From assembly GCF_000485595.1 (NCBI RefSeq), contig NW_014577067.1, positions 494,309-558,308 of the forward strand: 64,000 nt of DNA, given 5' to 3'. Positions 25,434 to 59,814 of this stretch are shown here, one piece after another. A model generated the notes under the pieces. It made no database searches and was not told where the DNA came from. It was given only the letters and a program-made list of their open reading frames with translations. The DNA comes from Priapulus caudatus (Eukaryota; Priapulida; Priapulimorpha; Priapulimorphida; Priapulidae). How positions within the stretch are numbered: the first letter of the stretch is position 1; each line of letters opens with the position of its first letter. Position numbers and translations under genes: made by a program.

Positions 25434-25656
25434 TAGGTATATCTCCTGATCAGTTCATGTACACATGACATGCAGATACTCGTGACGCACACATCCACAG
25501 TAGAAACAAAGTACATGCATTACAAAAAAACTTTAAAGCCTACATAAACAGCACAATACTAATGCATTAGGATGTAACCCCCTACATATCAAGATTATTT
25601 AGTAAACATCATGAGACTGGCATGATAATGTAACTACTTGACTACCCTTAGTCAGC

Positions 25657-49120
<23,464 letters not shown>

Positions 49121-50283
49121 TATGAAAAGGTGACTGTTATCCTATCAAATAGAAAAATAAACACACAGTACGTTATTATAATATTATAATTATGTATTGC
49201 TGGCATCCTACTCGGACTCCGGAGTCCTACTCCTACTAGTTTGGGAAAAAATGAGTTCCTATCTAAACACTCGTTGGACGCCAAGCTTCTATACAATTAC
49301 AAGTATCTTACAGCTGAATAAGATAAGATAAGATAAGATCACGTTCTGGTTGAGGTTGACACTGATCTCACATGCGGTCAGATTCTCACCGCATGCAACT
49401 ATTCTTTTCGTTTTGTGTGTGGGATTAGATTGAGATAATGCAAAAACTCACAACATGCCGCGATAAATAATAGTTCAAATAATATTTATGTAGATGGCAC
49501 CAGGCTATGCACCAGTTAGACTGGTACTCGCTCCCACCTCGATTACTCGATGGGTGATCCTAAGCCGAGGGGTGGGACCGGGTAGTCGGCGGGTACTAGT
49601 CTATGCAACAGCGTACCAAGCTTGGTCGACACTAAAATCGGAAATCCGATCCGGCCAACTCGGATACATACATGCACAAAATTAGTAAAAAAAATTGTTG
49701 TATCTATACAAATTTGTTAAACACATAATAAAATTGTTATATCGTTATTAGTTTGTTTGTCAGAATGATTATTGCTAGATGGGTTAATCAAAAACAATTT
49801 TGAAAGCACTGTAAGAGTGCCTTTCCGTGTCTGATATTACATTTCCAGCGAGAACGATTGTAGACTGGTACCGTGGTCATTTTGTACATTCTACCACTAT
49901 ATTTAAAATACAGTGAACCCGTCTAGACCGTTTGCCATTTATTTCAATATGGCTGTGGTTTTCTTATTTCATTGACGGTATTTACGCGTTTTCCATATAA
50001 AGACGTATTTCCGTTATGATGATGTAATTGGCAATACGTGTAGGGGTATGTATGACTTTGGATACAGTAGTTTACGAGTAATTCGTTTGAAATGATTAAT
50101 TGCGTGCATGTGAAGCAGACCAATACTTGTGAGTTGTGTAAAACTGTACCCAGGGCCAGGCACATTGCCATAAGCCTTATCGCCAATCGGAACAGCAATG
50201 CGTCATGGGATAGGAAAAGGGGCATTACTAGCGCCGCCGCCGCCACGAGCGGTTAGCAGCCGGCTGCACGCACGTCAGTATGC
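49121..50283. other. Region upstream of cabin1, no gene recognised
   Basis: Presumed to hold the cabin1 5'UTR exon and promoter, since an acceptor-like TTGATAG lies about 23 bases before the start codon. I could not place the promoter. It contains an AAGAT pentamer run (about 49317-49339) and an imperfect hairpin at about 49517-49603 (AGACTGGTACTCGC / GCGGGTACTAGTCT). Confidence 0.5.
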
Positions 50284-50703
50284 ATGCGCGATACCGTTCG
50301 CATATATTTGGTAATTAATTAGACTAATCGTGCTTCAACAAACTGAAAATTTACAGAGATTATAGCTAAGACATGTGTCTATATTCATCTAAATTTCTAG
50401 AAATGTAACTCAACTCGTTAGCCAGATATGATAGTTAGTATCCTTTCCTATCACCCAAGCCGTGCGTATAGCCGGTGCACGCAATAGGCGCCTATGCGCG
50501 ATACCGTTCGCATATATTTGGTAATTAATTAGACTAATCGTGCTTCAACAAACTGAAAATTAACAGACATTATAGCTAAGACATTTGTCTATATTCCTTA
50601 TGATTTCCAGAAATGTAACTCAACTCCTTTGGAAGATATAATAGTTAGTATCCTTTTCTATCACCCAAGCCGTGCGTATAGCCGGTGCACGCAATAGGCA
50701 GGC
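50284..50703 (+). repeat. ~209-bp satellite, two units
   Basis: Two head-to-tail copies beginning ATGCGCGATACCGTTCGCAT and containing AATTAATTAGACTAATCG and AGCCGGTGCACGCAATAGGC. They continue after the interruption at 51999. Confidence 0.9.
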
Positions 50704-51973
50704 ACCTTGCCATTGGGCCTGGCTTGGTTTTATCGGGACCCATATTGCTTCTATCCGTTACGTAATCAGTGCAAAAACAAGGTTCACGGATAGGAACATG
50801 CGGGGTCCACAATAAAAACCAATGTGTTTTAATAATATAAAATAACTATTTTCATAGGCCAGGCGTTCTCCCCAGGATGAATTCAAATCAGGGGGAGAGA
50901 GGGAGGTAAGGGGGGGGGGAACTAGGGGGTCCGGGGGCGTGTTTTTTACCGCTACACTAATTAATGCGCTAATCTTCACACAACCAATAGACGGCTATTT
51001 TGGGGTTCTTGTATTATAGATAGCCGAGTCGGTGTACAAGTTAGTGTTAGGTGTAGGACAGGTTGACTGTATTGATTTCTTGTGTATTGTCTACAGTGCT
51101 GCGATTGGCACGCGTGAAAAATACACGCGACCGGGTGTCTGGTTGAATGGGAATTCTTGACGATCGATTTCCCTCGCTGGAAACTTTTTATTGTGGTGGA
51201 ATTTTAATACGGGGCGGAGTAATTTAAAGCGGTGCCGCAACAATGAAACCGGCGGGGTTTCCCAAATGGCATGCGCCTGCGCGCCCCGTTTGCGCAACGT
51301 AGGGGACCCTCGCTAATAGGTTAGGGGTTTATGCGTATAGGTTAGGGGAGATGAGAGACTTAGGGTTTAGGGTTAGGCAGAATTGCCATTGGTTTGACTT
51401 GGGACCCATGTTCTCTATCCTTGGGCCTAAGTTCTCATTCTGGAGCGAGACCACATCATGAACATCAGGCCTCGATAGCCAGCGGGGGTCGGGGGTTCGA
51501 TATTAACGAACCCCGTCGAGTCCCCTTTCTCCCCAAGCAAAAATTTTTTTTTTTTTTTGAAAATTTGCCAAGAATTTACCTAGGTCAGCTAATTTTAGTG
51601 TTATATTGGCAAATCTCCCATCGTGCGCGGAGGGTGAACAGTTTTAACACCCCCCTACCGAACCCACCCTCCCCCGCTCGGGTCGCTTGGCTCCTCGCCT
51701 GAGTGCTGTGGACGAGCGAGGGGCGTGGTACAGGCGGGGGTCCAGGAGTCCGAACCCCCCTTGCTCGCGCAGAAACGCACTGAGGGGTGTAATTTTAAAA
51801 CTTTTCTGGGGAGGGCCCCGCAACCCGCCCTTCGCGTAGCGTCGCAACTATGGGTGCCGGATGAGGTGAGACCTAATGCTTTTTGTTCGTTTACGTGTGT
51901 AGACCCCCCATGCGCTTACAAATCCGTGTACACGCCGTGTGCGAGCAATTTGCAACATTGGAAATAACGACCA
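50704..51973. other. GC-rich unique segment between satellite blocks
   Basis: No gene recognised. It contains G and T homopolymer runs, GGTTAGGG-like motifs (51318-51376), and around 51719-51960 a degenerate relative of the CAGGGGCGTGTACAGG element (GGGGCGTGGTACAGG ... CGTGTACACGCC). Confidence 0.5.
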
Positions 51974-51998
51974 NNNNNNNNNNNNNNNNNNNNNNNNN
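51974..51998. other. Assembly gap (25 N)
   Basis: A run of N at the junction with the second satellite block; likely a repeat-induced join of uncertain correctness. Confidence 0.99.
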
Positions 51999-52573
51999 CG
52001 GCCTATGGCGGATTAGCCGTTCGCATATATTTGGTAATTAATTAGACTATCGTGCTTCCACAAACTGAAAATTAACAGACATTATAGCTAAGACATTGTC
52101 TATTTCCTATTGATTTCATAAATGTAACTCAACTCGCCTTTGCGAAGATATAATGTTAGTATCCTTTTCTATTCACCCAAGCCGTCGTAATAGCCGGTGC
52201 ACGCAATAGGCGCTATGCGCGATACCGTTCGCATATATTTTGGTAATTAATTAGACTAATGGTGCTTCAACAACTGAAAATTAACAGACATTATGCTAAG
52301 ACATTTGTCTATTATTCCTTATGATTTCCAAAATGTAACTCAACTCCTTTGGAAGATATAATAGTTAGTATCTTTTCTATCACCCAAAGCGTGCGTATAG
52401 CGCGTGCCGCAATAGGCGCTGATGCGCGATACCGTTCGGCATATATTTGGTAATTAATTAGACTATAGTGCTTCAAAACTGAAAATTAACAGACATTATA
52501 GCTATGACATTTTGTCTATATTCCTTATGAATTTTAGAAATGTAACTCAACTCGTTTGCAGACGATATAATAG
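51999..52573 (+). repeat. ~209-bp satellite, about 2.7 further units
   Basis: Same unit as 50284-50703 but with many single-base deletions (for example TATTGATTTCATAAAT against TATGATTTCCAGAAAT). This looks like low-accuracy consensus sequence or diverged copies. Confidence 0.88.
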
Positions 52574-52609
52574 AACCCCCCCCAATAGAAAGCTGGCTAC
52601 GGGCCTGAA

Positions 52610-54857
52610 CATGATCATGAAGTTGATGAATATAAACCGTGAAGGTAAATCCAAATCGTTCGGTCAATGGGCAACTGAACTCAAGAGACAGCCACTCAAG
52701 TGTAAGTTCTGCGATAAAATAAACATTTGATTCATGACAAAATGCCGTCGTGAGTCATGATTAGAATTGTCCCTCTGAGTCACGCCAATAAAAGCTTTTG
52801 CCTTTAGATCTGTGCCGCACGGCAGAGGTCGGCAATTTACAGATTAATTAGCCGCGCTAACTGTCTCACAGCAGGTTAAATTTAATATGCAGGAAAGGAC
52901 ACTGGCAAGATCAAAACTGCTGTCGTCACACGTCTGAGAATGCACAAACAATGCAAGTAGCAGATAAGAGCAGATCAGTCATGTTTATTACAGAAGAAAT
53001 ACTGTATAGCCTTCGTATCTACTATTTAGATAAAAATCACCAGTTCGAAAAGGAACTAGTCACTACATGCTTCGCCTGTGAGAAGCTTAACCAGTATATT
53101 TACGACAATAAAGCGGAGATTCAATCAGATCACCATCCATTAGAGTCAATACTAAAGAAACTCGTAGCTAAAGCCTCACCCAGACTGCAACACAAGATTT
53201 AGCTTCAGTGTTACAATTCCACTGTGCAATACATCCGAGGTAAGTTCGTGTATGTAGCTTGCACGTTCTCCGGAGTGAAAATGAAAGGTGATCCAAGCTG
53301 CGGTGCACCTGATGGCATTGAGGTGACAGTTCACAGCTTACTAACTAGCCTAGCTGCTACTCCAGACAAAAGAAGATTCAAGTGACTACAGCTGAGAATT
53401 ATACGGTGTAGCAGCTGCCGCGTTCCATTCTACGAGGATGCCCCTGCAAAGAAAGATGAAGCCCCATTAGATGTCCGGACAGACTGAGACACGAGAGATG
53501 GGGACAACACGTCACTGAGGGAGATTATTTTCCTAGGAGACTGTATAGTAGTGCTGTCTAAGGTTCATGCAGACATACTAAGTCACGTTTGTGAAAGCCA
53601 CCCTGGTGCTAACAATTGTACGTCGTTTACCGGGTAAGTTCTGTACTGTCCTGGAATGCCATCGGACATAGAGATGATTGTCAGTAAGTGCCCAAGCCAT
53701 AATAAAATATTGTTTTGTTTGCCCTCACTCGACCGACCCGCCAAAAAGGGGCCAACTCAAATTTTGTTATAGATCTTTCCCATTCTTTGTTTTTATAAAT
53801 TGTTTCACTGTACATTATATAAATCTGTAGGCAATACATTATATATATATATGTGTACCAAGCAAAACAAACATTCAACATAAAACTGAAGGTATCTTCA
53901 CACAAGCACACCCCAGCATGTAGACACCATGCTGAATTTGTAAAAAGACCCCCCTCAAAAAAAGAAAAAAGCCTACCTACCTACCTACCCAAACTTTTCA
54001 GCCTGGGTCAGTTGAGGGCAAACAAAGATTTTTTTAATTGTGGCCCCAACATGGAAAAAGTTTTGCCCTAGCAGCCAGGGGGAGCCACTGATACTATACA
54101 CGCGGTACCAGACACGCAATAGCAGCAGATCAGGGCCGATATCATGATGTTAGCAAACTATCGATATCAAACTATTACTCCAACTACCAAGAGATTTCGC
54201 ATCTGGACAGCAAAGCAGCTGAAAGGGTGGTCATTTACTTAAAATCAATATTTGGCAGGCACTGCATTTCTGAAGTGATGAACATGGATATCATGCCATT
54301 TGAAAGTCTAGCCTTCACGTTGTTTGACAGGGAACGGGGCATCACCCCGGGGACATCTAGTCCTCATTACCCGCAGTCAAATGACCAAAGCGATGCAGAC
54401 CATGAAGAAGAATTTGAAGAAAGCTACCAAAGAGGGGATAGATTCGTACATAGCTTTGAGGGAGTATCGTAATACACCAGTCTCAGGGATGAATTTTTCT
54501 CCAGCTCAGATGATTATGAGCAGAGCTTTGCACTCCAAGCTTCGTGCTCTACCACAGCAGTTGGAGCCAGTAGTGGTGTAACCTACGTGTTAGCTACATA
54601 GACGCCAGTAGAGGTACAAAGAGGAGTACGACAAGAAAGCTAAGGAGCTGCGACAGTTGGTGTCAGGTTGAGCCTGTTGGACTACTGTGCAAAGGAACAT
54701 TCATGACAACCTGCAACTGTGAAGGCCAGGGATGAGCACCTGTGATCCTACATAGTCCTAGTCAATCAGAATAGGAAAAGCTACAGGAGGAATCGTGAGC
54801 ATTTGTGTGAAGGAAACTGAGATTCCCAAGGAGTCACAGGCCCCTATTGATATGTTA

Positions 54858-54893
<36 letters not shown>

Positions 54894-55051
54894 GTGTTAC
54901 CTTGAGTAGACATGCCAGATGATCATGGTATCATATGGGATAGGAACTAGAGCAGGAACAGCCAGATATTGAAGACCCTGTGAAGCCATTCCTCACCATC
55001 CACCAGGGAAGAGCGATAAAGCCTCCTAATAGATACGATGATTTTGTGTGA
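52610..55051 (+). pseudogene. Decayed Ty3/gypsy retrotransposon gag-pol remnant
   Basis: Fragments in the order expected for Ty3/gypsy: a CKFC knuckle-like trace (about 52700), the RNase H region with KELVTTCFACEKLNQYIY and SDHHPLESIL (about 53055-53150), a tether with TVQYIRGKFVYVA, integrase zinc-binding remnants (HVCESHPGANNC ... SKCPSH), integrase core pieces with SSPHYPQSN and YRNTPVSGMNFSPAQMIMSR, a C-terminal NRKSYRRNREHLCE and a tail GRAIKPPNRYDDFV. Several stops and frameshifts separate them, and most of gag, protease and the reverse-transcriptase fingers/palm are missing. It is a dead endogenous retroelement; a MITE-like insertion (53718-54022) interrupts integrase. Confidence 0.85.
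53718..54022. mobile_element. MITE-like insertion within the gypsy integrase
   Basis: GTTTGCCCTCACTCGACC at the left and GGTCAGTTGAGGGCAAAC at the right are imperfect inverted repeats. The insertion separates the integrase zinc-binding remnant from the core remnant, so it arrived after the retrotransposon. Confidence 0.65.
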
Positions 55052-55330
55052 ATTTACTGTATGTACTAGTACTATGAGCATGTACTAGTAACCCATGTGC
55101 AAGTCAAAGACCACAGTTGATTGTTTTATGTTGAAGTATCTACTTTTAAGTTAAACTAGTTTATTTCACTTCGAAGTTGTTATGATGCTCACGTGACTTG
55201 TTTAAAGTCGTAAATCTCAAAGAAAATGTCAGATTGATTCAGCTTACACAGCAGTATTGCACATATTGCCGCATGTCGATATTTTCACTATTTAGATCTG
55301 TTTTTGGTTACATAAAAGTGTAAAGAAAGG

Positions 55331-55440
55331 TGTCACATATTAAGCAATATACGCTCTCATGTGGTGCCATCTAACGGCCAATGATGCAAAGTTCAGCTAA
55401 AGAGCGTGTAATAAAGGACATCATTCCACCATGCTCGATT
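55331..55440 (+). repeat. Candidate 3' LTR of the gypsy element
   Basis: A purine-rich AAAGTGTAAAGAAAGG (polypurine-tract-like) is followed at once by TGTCACAT, the usual TG start of an LTR. A polyadenylation-type AATAAA occurs at about 55410. The 3' boundary is undefined and no 5' LTR was found, so this is inference. Confidence 0.4.
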
Positions 55441-55623
55441 TCTATAAGTGCATGCTACATTCTTCTCTTTTCTTTGCATGGTAATACGCAACGTATGTCA
55501 TATGATACTCAGGCTATATGACATACTGTAGCTAACTACCCGATAATATAATTTTTCAGATATCAAGATTGATTTGCAACACGTAAATCGGGTAAATCAG
55601 CACGCATCACCACAAGCGTAAAC

Positions 55624-56112
55624 ATGCCAAAGTACTACTGTGACTACTGCGACACGTACCTGACGCACGACTCGCCGTCGGTGCGCAAGACGCACTGCAG
55701 CGGCCGCAAGCACAAGGACAACGTGCGCATCTACTACCAGAACTGGATGGAGGAGCAAGCGCAGAGCCTCATTGATGCGACGACGGCCGCCTTCAAGGCC
55801 GGCAAGATCCAGAGCAATCCATTCCAGGGACAGCCGGGTCCTGGCGGAGCGATGATCCCGCCCCCGCCCAGCATAGGACAGGTGCGCTCTGAGGGAGGAG
55901 GACCGGGCGGGCCGCACCCGCCCATCATGGGCATGGGACCAGGCGGCCCGATGATGGGCGGCCCGATGGGTGCACCGATTGGCATGGGGCCCGCCGGCCC
56001 TGTGCCGTTGCTGGGGCCTGGAGGGATGCGGCCGATGGGACCGATGGGGCCGATGGGATCGATGCCAGGCATGATGGCGATACGAATGAATGGCCCAGGC
56101 CCGAGGAACTGA
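55624..56112 (+). CDS. SNRPC: U1 small nuclear ribonucleoprotein C (U1-C)
   Basis: A single uninterrupted 162-codon frame, close to the 159 aa of human U1-C. The N-terminus carries the U1-type C2H2 zinc finger with Cys6, Cys9, His24 and His30 ([20 protein letters not shown], then SGRKH), followed by the conserved [11 protein letters not shown] helix. The C-terminal ~95 residues are Gly/Met/Pro-rich (GPMGPMG repeats), as in the family. U1-C sits in the U1 snRNP and stabilises its pairing with the 5' splice site. The start codon matches the family start exactly. Vertebrate SNRPC has several introns; here none interrupts the CDS, though TTTTTCAG at about 55553-55560 could be the acceptor of a 5'UTR intron. 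It is GC-rich against an AT-rich background and lies just downstream of the gypsy remnant. It could be the functional gene or a well-preserved retrocopy; no poly-A tail or flanking duplication is obvious. Confidence 0.93.
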   Translation: MPKYYCDYCDTYLTHDSPSVRKTHCSGRKHKDNVRIYYQNWMEEQAQSLIDATTAAFKAGKIQSNPFQGQPGPGGAMIPPPPSIGQVRSEGGGPGGPHPPIMGMGPGGPMMGGPMGAPIGMGPAGPVPLLGPGGMRPMGPMGPMGSMPGMMAIRMNGPGPRN

Positions 56113-56343
56113 TGTAACATCGACGTACGATAGGACTGTCCGTGTGTCCGTGTGTGTATGTGTGCGTGGATCGGTGTGGTGAATAATGTTTCAATGTGTA
56201 ATTCATCTGATGAGTTTCATGTATTAGTCAAACCTATTTTGATGTTTCTGGAATGATGTTTTTGCGTGCCATGCATTTATTCTAGTTTGGTCATTCCCAC
56301 AAATATAAGAAATACAGTATTGTATTAATTGTGCTATAAACAT

Positions 56344-56681
56344 TAGGGGTGTAACGATACATTTTGTTTCGGTTCGGTTCGGTTCGGTTTTTGGTTTTTG
56401 CTCTTTCGGTTCAGTTCATTCGGTTCGGTTATTTTCAGTAGTAAAAATGCTGAGAAGATGGGGAAATTTTCCCTCCATTTTGAATTATTTTATAGGGACG
56501 GGGCTTGGCGTAAGTGCTGAGCTGTTTGCTCGCCGTGTGCGCCCCCCTAACTGAGAGTTGGTTGAATGTATTTTGCGGAACCGAACCGAGAACCGAAACA
56601 AAAAAAACAAAACCAAAAACCGAACCGAACGGGATGTACCGCCGCGATACAGTTGAATCGCGGTTAATCGTTACACCCCTA
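56344..56681. mobile_element. hAT MITE with perfect 8-bp target duplication
   Basis: Ends TAGGGGTGTAACGATACA and CGTTACACCCCTA are inverted, and ATAAACAT stands directly on both sides (56336-56343 and 56682-56689). The 8-bp duplication and TAGGGGTGTAACG-type ends are diagnostic of hAT elements. The interior has CGGTTCGGTT repeats at the left and their complement AACCGAACCG at the right. No transposase. Confidence 0.95.
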
Positions 56682-56689
56682 ATAAACAT

Positions 56690-57261
56690 GTACTTGATAG
56701 ACACCAGTGCTAAAACTTTTTAGTCATATTTTTATTTTAGTCTCATTGAAACTTTTTGGTTTCTCTAGTTGTCAGTTGTTAGTTTAGCACAGAGAAGTGG
56801 TAAATTATCACCCAAAGATTTTGACTTCGATTTTATTTTGTTTCCACGTATAGCACTCTGTTAATTGTTCCCATTATACATTTATGTGTACAACAAATAT
56901 AATAGTGCAATTTTCCATTGAGACGTGATGTTCTCAAAACCAAGTATGTTGTCGAGATAATTAGCACTTTAGTGATTTTAATACAGAGAGTTAAATATAG
57001 AAACACTTTGTTTTTCTTTGACTGTTAGGTTGGTCTGAACTACATTTATTGCGCTTTAATTCAAACGTAAATAAAAATTTGATGGCTGATGGTTTTTGTA
57101 TGCACATGTAGAGCCACACACATTAATACAAGGTTGTTCCCTGCAGAGCCGTAAGTGCCAGCTTCTGCAAATACAAATGGATTTTTAAACAGAACATACA
57201 TAGATATTGCCTATCGTCATCAGCCACCCACGTGTGTGCGAGTGTATTTAAGCACGTGTTC
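56690..57261. other. Intergenic, nothing recognised
   Basis: AT-rich sequence downstream of SNRPC. No supported gene or repeat. Confidence 0.5.
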
Positions 57262-57336
57262 TCAAGTACAGGCAAAAAACACGAGTACAGCTGTAACTAC
57301 GATGATCAGCACTAGCAACATCATCACGGGCTCCAT
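57262..57336 (-). CDS. Candidate 24-residue transmembrane micropeptide ORF
   Basis: A minus-strand ATG in a strong start context (GATCGCCATGG) opens MEPVMMLLVLIIVVTAVL plus six residues, almost wholly hydrophobic, then TGA. This resembles known single-pass micropeptides in composition only; no family is recognised. It could instead be the start of a spliced protein, since GTGTTT and GTACTT donors exist within it. Weak evidence. Confidence 0.2.
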   Translation of the reverse strand: MEPVMMLLVLIIVVTAVLVFFACT

Positions 57337-58020
57337 GGCGATCTGTTGATCGGACTTAAAATATATCCCGTCGTTACAGTTTCAGCTGGTGGCTTCAGTC
57401 GGCTCACTAATGGTCAGCTTGGCCAGCTGCCCGTGCGGTAATCACCAGCTGTTTGCTTCAGCTTGGCGGAGCAGCGCGTGCTGTGGGTCACTGGTGAGTG
57501 TTCTCTAGCAGGCTGCCTCGAGGGAATCTGCGCACTCACGCCAGCATTGCTGCTTCCTCGGAAATTTAACTCTGCGCGCGAGACTTTCGCGGCTGCGGTT
57601 TCCCTACAGTAGATGCAGACGAAGAATCGCAGCATAAGTACGCGAACGTAGGCTTATTCGTGGAAGCGGAATAATCATGCGCTTTGCGTGTAATCGCATA
57701 ATCGAATAAAGGCGCGCTCGTCGATAATGCCATTGGTTTAATCGAGCGTTCATAGTTTATCCAACGTTCATCGGTCGCTTTACAACGTCAGTGTGGGAAT
57801 CTTCACACGGCGAGCTGCTGCCGCTGTACTGGCCGACACGTAGCTATGCGGCCAGGCGTCCCGTGAGTCCATGGTCGGTGTCGCACCCTGATGGATATAA
57901 TCCGGCGCGACCAAACGAGCTTCACATCTGAAACACGAATACACATACGTGCACATTATTAATTGAATGGATTTGGTGAACTGCTATCGTGGGGTTATGC
58001 ATCGGTACATTGTTTCATCT
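57337..58020. other. Intergenic, moderately CpG-rich
   Basis: No supported exon. CpG is frequent between about 57380 and 57870, which would suit a promoter region, but no core element can be assigned. Confidence 0.4.
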
Positions 58021-58021
58021 T

Positions 58022-59036
58022 TAGCTCATCTGACATAGTCAGATGCAGCTTGTAGAATCGCATGAGCGTACGTCCGTTCGTGCGTCCGTGCGTCAACAGT
58101 TGGGCACAAATCTTAACCGCTCGACGTACGATCACGATATTCGGGACGTGTGGGGGTAATCCGAAAACGAGTTGGGATGTCGAAGCTGGGGGTCAAAGGG
58201 CAAAGGTCAAGAGGTGTAAAAGAAGGGGGAACATTCCCTCTTTAACTTAAGGTATAGGGAGGAAATGCAGAATTGCGGCACAATCTAAACGGCTCGACCT
58301 AGGCTCGTGATAGTCGGTGTATAGCATCATGGTAGGGAAAGCCATCACTGTGCCGAAATTGGAGGTCACAGGTCAAAGGTCAATGGGGCACAGGGCAGAT
58401 TTTAGACATTTTCTGAGGACATGGTCTGACGGAGCGATTGAAAAACTTTTTTGTTTCAGCGGTGACCTACCATTTTTATGGCTTTATTGAAATGACCATG
58501 AAATGCACTTTCCGCTGACATGCGAAGCGTAAGTGTCGGATAACCTTTTGACCCTCAAGAGGAGGGTTAAACATTGATTTGTTGACGGTTAACAAAGGAC
58601 TGAACTGCTTTTGCTATTATTAGAGCCCATACCTGAATGTGAGGCTACAGTTGCACAGTTGAATTGGAAAGGCAAATGTTTGTTGAACAAGGTTTACGCT
58701 CCTTAAATCATATTATTTTCTAAAGCAGTCTGACTATAGCACCCTGAAGGCTGAATCAGTGAATGCTCGCGTGGGTAGGCAAAAACACGGGGCAGCCCAT
58801 GGCTGGCACGCTTCTAATAATAATTGTTGCCTGCCAACCTGCAATGCACATGTGTCTGCAATGCATAGAGATTAGGTGGGTGCGAAAGTGTAGCTGATAT
58901 ATTTGTTCGAATTGGCTACGAAAGTCAACAAGAATAAAGAAGACTTATGTATAAGACGTCTTGCTATGCACAAATGAATTTATCAGCAGAACACCAGACA
59001 CCAGATGAGCCCTGTCGCACTGCGGCACTTGTTGTA
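58022..59036. repeat. Composite repeat family F/B, copy 3 (inverted)
   Basis: The B segment begins TAGCTCATCTGACATAGTCA and runs to about 58600; the inverted F segment lies at 58867-59036, ending CTGTCGCACTGCGGCACTTG. Order and orientation mirror the copies at 15076-16350 and 27934-28830. Confidence 0.7.
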
Positions 59037-59810
59037 ATGCTTTTCTCTTTACTGATGTTATCTAGTAATGGTCCCCATGCACTACGTGTGTCCACATACT
59101 AAAAATGGAATGTTGGCTAAAATTAGGCGATTTTAGAATACCGGCGTAAACAGTAGATACACAGACCGGCGACGAATCCTTGTGAAATAGTCTATTCCGT
59201 GCATCTATCTATGAAACTCTACATGGTTTCGTGTCACGGAATTATCTCCGCTCTAGTGCGGGACTTCTCACAGAGGTCCTCACGCTTTCTTCCCATGCCT
59301 TCCCGGCTATCCGATCGCTGAGTGACCCCGTGCGACCTTGACGGAATTATCAACAGTAACTGGCTTGCGCGTAACGTTCGCGTATGTGTGGCGCGCGTGT
59401 TATGGTTTCCGCCGAAGCGCAACACCGTGTTTTCTCACGGAGTCCAGAGTAACTTCGCTGCGAAAATGCGAAAATAAACCGCCCCCCGCCGCCTGCCGCG
59501 AGACGGCTCGCAACCTGGATAAATAAACGCTATATGCGTTTCACGGCAATTCAATAGGTTTCACCGCGCAATCGTTTCTTGCCACCGCCCAGCACCGTCG
59601 CCTCGCGGTTGTTCGGGTGGAATAGTCGCTGCTGCTCATCATCTTGCGTTTCGGAGATGAAGCAGGTCGTCTGCGCGCATTTACGTCGGTGGATAGTTGA
59701 GGAAGACATATGGTGCGTCGTCCAAGCGGCTCGTGACTCATGCGCACCGCTATAAGTATAATTACTGCGTCCATTAAATCTCACTGCTTCGCTGGATGCT
59801 CTCTCTCCCT
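59037..59810. other. Intergenic, nothing recognised
   Basis: Unique CpG-containing sequence without a supported gene. Confidence 0.45.
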
Positions 59811-59814
59811 CCCT

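Larger units (their letters stand above)
24620..25457. mobile_element. Large foldback element with ~210-bp inverted arms
   Basis: The left arm (about 24620-24835) is the reverse complement of the right arm (about 25068-25274 plus 25434-25457); the right arm is split by a later insertion at 25275-25433. Outer sequence CTGATCAGGAGATATACC. The loop is a tandem array of dyad-symmetric 36-mers. No protein is encoded. Confidence 0.9.

Noticed and set aside
50284-52573. Regularly spaced repeats considered as a CRISPR-like array
   Set aside because: The units are directly adjacent ~209-bp satellites with no unique spacers, in a eukaryotic genome.
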